The notes beneath the pieces are model-generated. The model made no database searches, was not told the origin of the DNA, and was given only the letters and a program-made list of their open reading frames with translations. 7,933 nucleotides of DNA. It comes from Acidimicrobiia bacterium (lineage in GTDB: Bacteria > Actinomycetota > Acidimicrobiia > Spongiisociales > UBA5794). Of this stretch, positions 1 to 6,517 are shown one piece after another (position 1 is the stretch's first letter; every line of letters begins with the position of its first letter). The stretch lies in NCBI GenBank assembly GCA_030599515.1, contig JAUVNV010000114.1, forward strand, positions 1 through 7,933, in the 5' to 3' direction. Both the position numbers and the translations under genes were made by a program.

Positions 1-1
1 C

Positions 2-610
2 TTCGGATCGCTCGGACTGGTCGTGATCGGCCAGGCGCAGGGCGCCGCCTTCGGCGTCGCCGCGATCGGGCTCGTGGCGATCGTGGCTGCGCTTTGGATC
101 TTCGCGGCGATTCTCCGCAGCCCAGACAGCGCGCGGAAGATCGGGCAGTACGGCGAGCGCATCGTCGACTGGGGGTACGGGCTGTTCAAGAAGGAATCCA
201 CCTTCAACGTCGTCGACGAGGTCGTCCATTTCCGCGATTCGACGGTCGGCGTTGTCAGCGATGGCTGGATGAAGATCACGGCAACGAGCTACCTCCAACA
301 GTTCATGCAGTTCCTCATCCTCTGGGCTGCCGTCTTCGCGATCCAGGGTGCCTCGAATGCGCCGGTTACGTTCATCGAGGCGTTCGTGGCCTTCGCATTC
401 GGCAGGCTCGCGACCTTCATCCCGTTGCCCCCCGGTGGGCTGGGCACTACCGATGCCGCCATCACCGGCATCCTCGTGGCGTTCGGAGCCGTCAACAACG
501 ACGCGCTCGCCGCCGTGATGGTGTGGCGCGCACTCACCTACTTCCCGCAGGTAGGCATCGGCATCGGGACGTTCCTCTACTACCGAGGGAAGCAGGCGAA
601 GGCGGCTTGA
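2..610 (+). CDS. LPG-synthase-TM / flippase-like integral membrane protein, C-terminal part (5' end outside window)
   Basis: The frame is open to the left edge, giving 202 visible residues ending at TGA 608-610. A GTG at 23 is in frame, but hydrophobic residues precede it, so the true start is probably upstream, outside the window. Residues about 1-37 form one or two membrane spans ending near AILRSPDSARK. A polar stretch of about 65 residues follows (GQYGERIVDWGYGLFKKEST and beyond), then at least three more spans. The last part carries GRLATFIPLPPGGLGTTDA, the glycine/proline-rich signature typical of the lysylphosphatidylglycerol-synthase transmembrane (UPF0104/YbhN-like) family, then ALTYFPQVGIGIGTFLYY and a basic tail, KQAKAA. 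Members are linked to lipid flipping or export; the substrate here is unknown. It converges on the SDR gene, 72 bases between stops. Its last 310 bases recur at 6492-6801. The family call is from motif and topology only. Confidence 0.8.
   Translation, partial: FGSLGLVVIGQAQGAAFGVAAIGLVAIVAALWIFAAILRSPDSARKIGQYGERIVDWGYGLFKKESTFNVVDEVVHFRDSTVGVVSDGWMKITATSYLQQFMQFLILWAAVFAIQGASNAPVTFIEAFVAFAFGRLATFIPLPPGGLGTTDAAITGILVAFGAVNNDALAAVMVWRALTYFPQVGIGIGTFLYYRGKQAKAA
301..326 (+). repeat. 26-bp perfect direct repeat, left copy
   Basis: The 26 bases from GTTCATGCAG to CCTCTGGG are identical to 6492-6517 in the same orientation, 6191 bases apart. They encode FMQFLILW inside the left membrane-protein gene. 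The repeat lies exactly at the upstream edge of the clear similarity between the two copies. Downstream the copies are only about 75% identical, so a 26-base perfect run at the border stands out. It may be a recombination or attachment site, or a conserved stretch. Confidence 0.75.
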
Positions 611-682
611 TCTTGAGCCGACGGTTCTGGCCATCCGCCGTTTCCGGTCGACAGAACAGCGTAAGGATTGCCGGTGGCAGCG

Positions 683-1402
683 CTAGTCGTCCTCTTTGAT
701 GCTGCGCATCGACCAGATGAGTGTCCGCATCGACGTTGGCTGCCGGAGGACCGTGACCACGGCTGCGGCCACATCTTCCGCTCTCATCATGTCAGCGAGT
801 CCCGGCATGTCCGGAGTGCGGCCCGCCCCCATGGCGAACTCGGTGGCCGTCCCTCCGGGAGCGATCGTGCTCACCCGGATGCCGAACTCGCGTAGCTCCC
901 TGTCGAGACCGCCGGCAAGGCCCACTTGGGCGAACTTCGTCGCGGCGTACACGGCCTCGTCTCCGGCCCCTCGCAGGCCGGCGACCGAGGCCACGATGAC
1001 GATGTCACCACCGCCCGCCTCGACGAATCCGGGTACAGCGGCTCGGATCGGCCACACGGTTCCCGCAACGTTGACGTCCATCATCTCCCGGAGCTGTTCG
1101 TCGCTCAGGTCCATGATTCCGCCGTAGGCGCCGATACCAGCGTTGGCCACGAGCGCGTCGAGGCGACCGAAGCTCGAGAACGCCCGCGCCACGAGTCGCG
1201 ATGAGTCTGCCGGTTCCCGAACGTCCATCTCGACAACTGCGATCTTCGTTCCGAGTTCGGCGGCGAGGTCGTCGAGGCGGTCGACCCGGCGTGCTCCCAG
1301 TACGAGTGATGCTCCCTCTGCGGCCAGGGCCCGCGCCGTTGCGGCTCCGATTCCCGAGCTCGCTCCGGTGATGGCGACGGTGATGTCGGTTAGGTCTCTC
1401 AT
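683..1402 (-). CDS. short-chain dehydrogenase/reductase (SDR), NADP-type
   Basis: A 239-residue classical SDR, close to the usual 240-260. The Rossmann fold starts with TGASSGIG at residues 12-19, with NAG at 87-89, Asn111 of the NVAG segment, catalytic Ser139, and Tyr152/Lys156 of the YxxxK motif, then a PGG turn near 182-184. All four residues of the Asn-Ser-Tyr-Lys tetrad are present, so the enzyme should be active. Arg38-Arg39 after the second strand suggest preference for NADP(H). The ATG at 1402 follows AGGAGA by eight bases. It is the last gene of the minus-strand arm, 28 bases after xylA, so probably co-transcribed with it. SDR sequence alone does not give the substrate. Place in the operon suggests a sugar, polyol or sugar-derived carbonyl, but a YdfG-like 3-hydroxy acid dehydrogenase is also possible. 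Confidence 0.9.
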   Translation of the reverse strand: MRDLTDITVAITGASSGIGAATARALAAEGASLVLGARRVDRLDDLAAELGTKIAVVEMDVREPADSSRLVARAFSSFGRLDALVANAGIGAYGGIMDLSDEQLREMMDVNVAGTVWPIRAAVPGFVEAGGGDIVIVASVAGLRGAGDEAVYAATKFAQVGLAGGLDRELREFGIRVSTIAPGGTATEFAMGAGRTPDMPGLADMMRAEDVAAAVVTVLRQPTSMRTLIWSMRSIKEDD

Positions 1403-1430
1403 AGATACGGTCTCCTCTTCCTTTTCCGGT

Positions 1431-2759
1431 TCAGACAGTGCGGTGCAGCGTTCGATTGATCAGGGTCTCCAGTTGCTCCTGACGCCCGGAGACCGGGCTC
1501 GGATCGATCTCGCCGGCGGCGACTCTCTCTTCGAGAGCGGTGAGATCGACGTTCCCTTCCATGATCTCGATCCCGATCCGGGTCGACCAACCGGAGTAGC
1601 GAGCCCTTCGGGCTGCTTCGAGCGCCCCGTCTTCGATCATCTCAGCCGCGACCAACAGTGACCGGGCGAGGGTGTCGATCCCACCCACGTGTCCGTGGAA
1701 GAGGTCATCGCGACTCATGCTCTGGCGCCGTAGCTTGGTGTCGAAGTTGAAGCCGCCGCTCCCCAGGCCGCCGCTGCGCAGGATCTCGTACAGCGCCAGA
1801 CTCACCTCTTCGACCGAGTTGGGGAATTGGTCGGTGTCCCAACCGTTCTGCGGATCGCCGCGGTTGGCGTCGATACTTCCGAAGATGCCGTTGTCCACGG
1901 CGTATGCCACCTCGTGATGGAAGCTGTGTCCTGCCAGTGTTGCGTGATTTCCCTCGATGTTGACGAATATTTCGCCCAGTAGGTCGTACCGCTCCAAGAA
2001 GCCGTGCACGGTCGAGACGTCGTAGTCGTACTGGTGCTTCGTCGGTTCCTGGGGTTTGGGTTCGATCATCAGCATGCCGTTGAAACCGATACTGTGTTTG
2101 TACTCGACGACCATGTGCAGGAAGCGTGCGAGCTGTTCAGACTCCTGCCGCATCATCGTGTTGAGAAGCGTTTCGTAGCCCTCCCGGCCTCCCCACAGGA
2201 CGTAGTTCTCCCCGTTGAGACGTTGGGTGGCGTCGATGGCGTTCTTGACCTGCGCCGCCGCGTAGGCGAACACCTCGGGATCCGGATTGGTCGCAGCACC
2301 CGCCGCGTAGCGGGGATGACTGAAGAGATTCGCCGTCCCCCACAGCAGCTTGACGCCGGTCGAAGCCATGTGACCGGCGGCGTAGTCGACCATCTCCCCG
2401 AGGTTGCGTTTGCTTTCAGCGAACGTCTCCCCGGCGGGCGCGAGGTCGGCATCGTGGAAGCAGAAGAACGGCGTGCCGAGCTTGGTGAAGAACTCGAAAG
2501 CGACGTCTGCCTTTTGTTTCGCCGCCTCCATGGGATCCCGACCGGCATCCGACCACGGTCGGTCGAACGTCCCCGCGCCGAACACGTCGCTTCCGGGCCA
2601 GGCGAAGGAGTGCCAGTAGGCAACGGCGATCCGGAGCTGATCCTCCATCCGCTTGCCCAACACGATGCGATCGGGGTCGTAGACCCGATACGCCAGATCC
2701 GTTTCGGTGTCGGGACCCTCGTATCGAATGGGACTCACATCGGTGAAGAACTCTGACAT
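1431..2759 (-). CDS. xylA: xylose isomerase, long (class II) type
   Basis: A 442-residue D-xylose isomerase (EC 5.3.1.5) converting D-xylose to D-xylulose in the cytoplasm, a TIM-barrel enzyme using two divalent metals. The key residues sit one position after those of E. coli XylA: His102 and Asp105 (FHDAD), Glu233 and Lys235 (MIEPKP), Glu269 and His272 (IEGNH), Asp297 (DANRGD), Asp308 and Asp310 (DTDQFP), and Asp340 (FNFDTK). WGGREGYE at 189-196 and WGTANLF at 140-146 are also typical. The N-terminal YWHSFAWPGSDVFGAGTFDR stretch marks the longer class II form rather than the roughly 390-residue class I form of Streptomyces. The ATG at 2759 has a GAGAGGGAG ribosome site. It lies 69 bases after the oxidoreductase gene and 28 before the SDR gene. 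No catalytic residue is missing. Confidence 0.97.
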   Translation of the reverse strand: MSEFFTDVSPIRYEGPDTETDLAYRVYDPDRIVLGKRMEDQLRIAVAYWHSFAWPGSDVFGAGTFDRPWSDAGRDPMEAAKQKADVAFEFFTKLGTPFFCFHDADLAPAGETFAESKRNLGEMVDYAAGHMASTGVKLLWGTANLFSHPRYAAGAATNPDPEVFAYAAAQVKNAIDATQRLNGENYVLWGGREGYETLLNTMMRQESEQLARFLHMVVEYKHSIGFNGMLMIEPKPQEPTKHQYDYDVSTVHGFLERYDLLGEIFVNIEGNHATLAGHSFHHEVAYAVDNGIFGSIDANRGDPQNGWDTDQFPNSVEEVSLALYEILRSGGLGSGGFNFDTKLRRQSMSRDDLFHGHVGGIDTLARSLLVAAEMIEDGALEAARRARYSGWSTRIGIEIMEGNVDLTALEERVAAGEIDPSPVSGRQEQLETLINRTLHRTV

Positions 2760-2782
2760 GCCCGACTCCCTCTCTGGGTATT

Positions 2783-2804
2783 GACGGCGGTCGACCGCTC
2801 CGTC
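2783..2804 (-). promoter_or_regulatory. intercistronic palindrome / stem-loop upstream of xylA
   Basis: A perfect 12-base palindrome, GCGGTCGACCGC, lies at 2787-2798 in the 69-base gap between the oxidoreductase gene and xylA. The overlapping flanks GACGG (2783-2787) and CCGTC (2800-2804) can also pair, giving about an eight-pair stem with a two-base bulge and a UCGA loop. It ends about 24 bases before the xylA start, upstream of the ribosome site, and has no following T-run, so it is not a typical terminator. It could be an mRNA stability or processing hairpin or a protein operator. A 12-base palindrome is expected once or twice by chance in a window this size. Confidence 0.3.
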
Positions 2805-2828
2805 CAGACTACAGGCACAGAACGTCGG

Positions 2829-3827
2829 TCAGATCCGGGGAGCCTCAGGAGTAGCAAGAATGGCGTCGATCACCCTCATGTTGGCGATGGCGTCCGAAAC
2901 CGGCACGGGAACCGGCGTGTTGTCGAGAATCGCCCGGGCGAACAACTCGGCCTGGATGGTGTACTGATCCTCAGCAGGGAACATCAGTGTCTCAGTGGCC
3001 GGGGCGACCGGCGGCTCACCTCCCGCCGTCAGAAGAATCCTGGTCTCGCGATCCGGGGGAATGTTGAACGGGATCTCGATCTCGATCCGACCTGCACTCC
3101 CGACGATGTGCACCCGTTGATACTCCTCGGCTCGGATTGAGCACGTGAACGTCGCCTGGCCCCCTTCCGGGAACTCGAGCACCGCCGAGCTCACGATGTC
3201 GATCCCCATGGTCGGGTCACGGCGGACCGAGGCTTCGATTCGCACCGGTTCACAGGCAAACAGCATCCGGGAGAGGTTGATGTTGTAGCAGCCGATGTCC
3301 ATGATCGCTCCGCCACCGTTCTCCGGACGGTTGCGGATGTTGTGGGGATCGTCGTTGTAGTAGCTGAACCAACTCTGCACGGCCTGCAGATCGCCGATCG
3401 CACCGTCTCGCACGAGACGAACCGCTTCCACCCACGTTGGGTGGTGCCGGTACATGAACGCCTCGCTGAGTTTCACGCCGGCGTCTTCGCATGCGCGAGC
3501 CATCTCCACAGCCTCCGGTGCGGTGAGCGCAAGTGGCTTCTCGCAGAGCACGTGCTTGCCCGCAGCGGCGGCCTTGATGGTCCATTCGGCGTGGAGGTTG
3601 TTTGGGAGCGGGACGTAGATGGCGTCGACGTCGTCATCCGCCAGAAGCTCCTCGTACCCGGCGTACGAAGTCGGTATTTCCAACTCCGCGGCTGCGGCGC
3701 CAGCCTGTTCCCGGTCACGCGACGCAATGGCAACGACCTCACAGTTTTCTGCGCGCTGAATGGCGGGAGTCACCTTCGTCATGCCGATGTCTGCCGTGCT
3801 CAGAATGCCCCATCGGACCTTCGTCAC
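2829..3827 (-). CDS. Gfo/Idh/MocA family NAD(P)-dependent oxidoreductase, possible D-xylose 1-dehydrogenase
   Basis: A 332-residue protein, normal length for the family. The frame stays open upstream to 4184, but GTG at 3827 is preferred. AAGGAGG lies six bases before it, the protein then begins TKVRWGILSTADIG, which is the expected first Rossmann strand, and the extension would be low-complexity and overlap the divergent gene. Residues 5-15 form the nucleotide-binding turn, EKP at 96-98 carries the conserved lysine, FMYRHHP at 124-130 and GGGAIMDIGCYNIN at 171-184 match the branch containing dimeric dihydrodiol dehydrogenases and NADP-dependent D-xylose 1-dehydrogenases. A sugar dehydrogenase forming xylonolactone is attractive beside xylA and xylB, but related proteins act on myo-inositol, glucose-fructose or aminosugars. 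It is first in the minus-strand arm, 224 bases from the divergent gene. Family is sure, substrate is inference. Confidence 0.9.
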   Translation of the reverse strand: MTKVRWGILSTADIGMTKVTPAIQRAENCEVVAIASRDREQAGAAAAELEIPTSYAGYEELLADDDVDAIYVPLPNNLHAEWTIKAAAAGKHVLCEKPLALTAPEAVEMARACEDAGVKLSEAFMYRHHPTWVEAVRLVRDGAIGDLQAVQSWFSYYNDDPHNIRNRPENGGGAIMDIGCYNINLSRMLFACEPVRIEASVRRDPTMGIDIVSSAVLEFPEGGQATFTCSIRAEEYQRVHIVGSAGRIEIEIPFNIPPDRETRILLTAGGEPPVAPATETLMFPAEDQYTIQAELFARAILDNTPVPVPVSDAIANMRVIDAILATPEAPRI

Positions 3828-4051
3828 GCTGCCCTCCTTGGATCTGCCATCGCCGCCCTCGCGACAGACTACTCCGATCGATTCGACGGTACTTCTGACG
3901 CCTACGAGACGCGGACCCGCCGGTCGGGAGCCGGGCAGTGGCACGGGTCGGCGTGTCGCTGGCATCGAGGCCACGCGCTGCGGTACTCTGTCCGGACGGC
4001 GGAAGCCGGTGCCGGTATCGGAGCCGGTCGAATCCAGTGGTTGGGACAGCG
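3828..4051. promoter_or_regulatory. divergent promoter region of the xylose cassette
   Basis: This 224-base stretch separates the oppositely directed starts at 3827 and 4052, so it must hold the promoters of both arms unless transcription enters from elsewhere. I see no strong -35/-10 pair. Possible -10 elements are TACTCT at 3984-3989 for the plus arm and TAGTCT (minus strand, within 3865-3872) for the minus arm. The 8-mer containing the latter, GTAGTCTG, recurs on the minus strand 46 bases before xylA. GTCGAATC occurs as an inverted pair at 3880-3887 and 4027-4034, and GCCGGT occurs three times at 4005, 4011 and 4023. Any could be operator parts, but none is proven and no regulator gene lies nearby in the window. 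Confidence 0.5.
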
Positions 4052-4945
4052 ATGGCGGTAGCGGCAAGACCGGGAGAGGAAACGGCGACCTTCGATCTCG
4101 GATCCGTGCGAGCTTCCGTGTCGCTGGCTGCGGGTCCGCGAATCGTCGGCTATGCCCGCACGGATGGACCGCAACTGTTCGCACAGCTGCCGGATGAAGT
4201 CATCGCACATCCCGCGATCGGCATCTTCTCCTTTCTCGGGGGGCATCGCCTGTGGAGGGCGCCGGAAGTACCGGAAGTGACGTACCAGTCGGATGCGGGG
4301 AATGTGGCCATCGAACCCCATGACGACGGAATCCGGATTTTCGGGAGCGGTGATACGGATGGCATCGTGAAGGTGATCTCGCTGCACCAACGCGGTCGGC
4401 TGACGGTCGTGGATCACGCGCTGCGCCATGAAGGGTCGCGACCGATTCGGTGTGCTGCCTGGGCCATCACGCAACTCGCGCCCGGCGGTACTGCGGTGCT
4501 CCCGCAGTCGCTATCACCGGTCGACGTTGATGGGGTGCTCCCGAATCGGTCGATTGCCGTGTGGCCGTATACGGACCTCTCCGCACCAGAGATCGAGTTT
4601 CGATCTGACTCGATCCGAGTTGCCGCTTCGCGGAGGACGACGAAGCTCAAGTTCGGGCAGGAGAACCGATGCGGCTGGATCGCCTACCTGCTCGGCGATG
4701 AACTCTTCGTGAAGTGGGCCCCTCTGCATCGCGACGATCTCGACTACGCCGATCTCGGATCGTCCGTGGAGTGCTACCGCGATCACCGATTCCTCGAACT
4801 CGAGTCGCTTGGCCCGCTCACCGATCTCCTTCCAGAACAGGAAATTCGCCACCGGGAGGTGTGGATGTTGACCCGACTCGACAGCGCACCTCTCGATGAC
4901 GTGCTGGACTCGTTGCCTTTGGATCCCCTGGTAACGGTCGCATGA
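4052..4945 (+). CDS. DUF4380 / galactose mutarotase-like protein
   Basis: A 297-residue protein from ATG 4052. The frame is open back to 3938, with a GTG at 4037 also in frame, but the extra residues are arginine-rich and unlike a folded start; no strong ribosome site settles the choice. The body looks like a beta-rich aldose-epimerase-like fold: GPRIVGYA at 28-35, GGHRLW at 63-68 followed by a proline, DHALRHEG at 121-128, AWAITQLAPGG at 136-146, KFGQENRCGW at 200-209, and ECYRDHRFLELESLGP at 240-255. The late glutamates in LELESLGP recall the general base of mutarotases. No signal peptide is seen, so it is likely cytoplasmic. Its TGA overlaps the xylB ATG by ATGA, implying translational coupling. 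Interconverting xylose anomers for XylA is the simplest role, but an uncharacterised sugar-binding or epimerase activity is possible. Confidence 0.75.
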   Translation: MAVAARPGEETATFDLGSVRASVSLAAGPRIVGYARTDGPQLFAQLPDEVIAHPAIGIFSFLGGHRLWRAPEVPEVTYQSDAGNVAIEPHDDGIRIFGSGDTDGIVKVISLHQRGRLTVVDHALRHEGSRPIRCAAWAITQLAPGGTAVLPQSLSPVDVDGVLPNRSIAVWPYTDLSAPEIEFRSDSIRVAASRRTTKLKFGQENRCGWIAYLLGDELFVKWAPLHRDDLDYADLGSSVECYRDHRFLELESLGPLTDLLPEQEIRHREVWMLTRLDSAPLDDVLDSLPLDPLVTVA

Positions 4946-6435
4946 CGTATTACCTCGGTGTGGACGCCTCGACGACGGCGACGAAGGCACTGCTGATGGA
5001 TGGCGGCGGCTCCGTTGTTGCCGTTGGGCGCTCCGACTACGGCTTCGAGACGCCGCGCCCGCTGTGGTCTGAGCAAGCTCCGCATCTGTGGTGGGAGGCG
5101 ACGGTCGATGCCATCAGCTCCGCGCTGCGTACGGCCGGCATCGATGGTGGAGCGGTGGGCGCCGTGGGGTTGACGGGGCAGATGCACGGCCTCGTTCTCC
5201 TTGATGAAGCAGGAGAGGTGCTGCGGCCGTCCATCCTATGGAACGACCAGCGGACTCAGGCCGAATGCGATGAAATCCGGGACCGGATCGGTCGGCGTCG
5301 ACTGATCAACACCACCGGCAACGATGCGTTGACCGGTTTCACTGCTCCCAAGATCCTCTGGGTGCGAAACAACGAGCCGGATGTGTTCGACAGGGTGGCG
5401 CACATACTCCTCCCCAAGGATTATGTGCGGTACCGGCTGACCGGGGGAATCGCCGTGGATCGAGCCGGCGCGTCGGGCACCCTGCTCTTTGATCTCGCCA
5501 AGCGCAACTGGTCGCCCGAAGTGATCGAGGCTCTCGATATTCCGGCCTCGGTGCTTCCTCCTACGCACGAAGGCCCGGAAGTGACGGGTGTAGTCACCGG
5601 CAAGGCCGCTTCGGCAACCGGTCTCCGCCGCGGCACGCCGGTGGTCGCAGGAGGCGGGGACCAGGCCGCGAACGGCGTCGGCGTTGGGGCCATCACCCCC
5701 GGGGTCGTTGCGATGAGCCTCGGTACCAGTGGGGTCGTCTTCACCGCGACCGATCGGCCGGTGATCGAACCCGAAGGCCGGCTGCACGCCTTCTGCCACG
5801 CGATCCCCGACACGTGGCACCTGATGGGAGTGATGTTGTCTGCTGCCGGCAGTTTTCGCTGGTTCAAAGACGCTCTTGCGCCGGATCGTGACTTCTCGGC
5901 ACTCGAAGCGGCGGCGTCGGTCGTGGATCCCACGTCGAATGGCCTCGTGTTCCTTCCGTATCTCTCCGGAGAACGCACGCCTCATCCTGATCCCACGGCG
6001 CGTGGAGCGTTCGTCGGCCTCACGGTGCGCCACGATCTCGGTCATCTCGCCAGAGCCGTCATGGAGGGTGTCGCGTTCGGGTTGCGGGACTCCGTCGAAC
6101 TGATGGCGAACGACATCGATCTCGGTGAAGTGCGAGTATCCGGCGGCGGTGCCGCCAGCGAACTCTGGCTGCGGATCATCTCAGACGTTCTGGACCGCCC
6201 GGTTCGCGTCGTGGGCACCGCGGAGTCGGCCGCCCACGGTGCCGCCATTCTCGCCGCTACCGGCGTAGGCGCTTTCAGTTCGGTGCGTGAGGCTTGCGAG
6301 TCCTCGGTCGAGATCGGCGAAGTCATCGAACCGAGCGGACACGCCGAGGTCTATCAGGAGGCATACGGCGTGTACCGCGACCTGTATCCCGATCTTCGGC
6401 GGTCGTTCCAGCGTCTCTCGGCTCTCGACGATTAG
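4942..6435 (+). CDS. xylB: xylulokinase
   Basis: A 497-residue FGGY-family sugar kinase phosphorylating D-xylulose to D-xylulose 5-phosphate with ATP (EC 2.7.1.17), feeding the pentose phosphate pathway. Length is in the usual 480-520 range. GVDASTTATK at 6-15 gives the first ATPase phosphate loop with Asp8, GQMHG at 79-83 is the xylulokinase substrate motif, ILWNDQR at 98-104 and GFTAPK at 132-137 are typical of xylulokinases, GGGDQAANGVG at 237-247 holds the catalytic Asp240, and LGTSG at 260-264 is the second phosphate motif. VSGGGAASELW near the C-terminus is the adenosine-binding segment. The ATG overlaps the previous stop as ATGA, so it is probably expressed with the mutarotase-like gene. 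It ends at TAG 6433-6435. No damage is seen. A close FGGY relative such as ribulokinase is much less likely given GQMHG. Confidence 0.96.
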   Translation: MTYYLGVDASTTATKALLMDGGGSVVAVGRSDYGFETPRPLWSEQAPHLWWEATVDAISSALRTAGIDGGAVGAVGLTGQMHGLVLLDEAGEVLRPSILWNDQRTQAECDEIRDRIGRRRLINTTGNDALTGFTAPKILWVRNNEPDVFDRVAHILLPKDYVRYRLTGGIAVDRAGASGTLLFDLAKRNWSPEVIEALDIPASVLPPTHEGPEVTGVVTGKAASATGLRRGTPVVAGGGDQAANGVGVGAITPGVVAMSLGTSGVVFTATDRPVIEPEGRLHAFCHAIPDTWHLMGVMLSAAGSFRWFKDALAPDRDFSALEAAASVVDPTSNGLVFLPYLSGERTPHPDPTARGAFVGLTVRHDLGHLARAVMEGVAFGLRDSVELMANDIDLGEVRVSGGGAASELWLRIISDVLDRPVRVVGTAESAAHGAAILAATGVGAFSSVREACESSVEIGEVIEPSGHAEVYQEAYGVYRDLYPDLRRSFQRLSALDD

Positions 6436-6491
6436 TCGGGGAGCAAGCGCACCCCGGCGCCGCGTACTCCGGCCAGGTCCTGCCTTCGGCG

Positions 6492-6517
6492 GTTCATGCA
6501 GTTCCTCATCCTCTGGG
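6492..6517 (+). repeat. 26-bp perfect direct repeat, right copy
   Basis: Identical to 301-326 in the same orientation. It begins the region clearly similar to the left membrane-protein gene; the preceding bases back to the xylB stop (6436-6491) show at most weak similarity to the left copy. It is therefore a candidate right-hand junction of the xylose cassette. Confidence 0.75.

Noticed and set aside
235..245. GATTCGAC motif as a specific operator
   Set aside because: The same GATTCGACGGT string occurs inside the left membrane-protein gene as well as in the divergent region, so the motif is not specific to regulatory sequence.
624..657. Possible bidirectional terminator between the left membrane gene and the SDR gene (GTTCTG/CAGAAC pair)
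   Set aside because: Only six paired bases around a 22-base loop, with little inner pairing and no T-run; too weak to report as a terminator.
2004..2756. Long open frame on the plus strand opposite xylA
   Set aside because: It lies wholly antisense to the well-supported xylA gene and its translation matches no family I recognise; an effect of GC-rich codon use.
3938..4051. Upstream start for the DUF4380-like protein
   Set aside because: The additional 38 residues are basic and low-complexity, typical of GC-rich non-coding sequence, and would fill most of the divergent promoter region.
3828..4184. N-terminal extension of the Gfo/Idh/MocA oxidoreductase reaching back to 4184
   Set aside because: The extension is arginine/proline-rich with no family similarity and overlaps the divergent mutarotase-like gene. 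The GTG at 3827 has an AAGGAGG site and gives a normal-length protein.
5236..6045. 269-codon minus-strand frame inside xylB
   Set aside because: Antisense to a clear kinase gene, with an Arg/His-rich translation and no recognisable domain.
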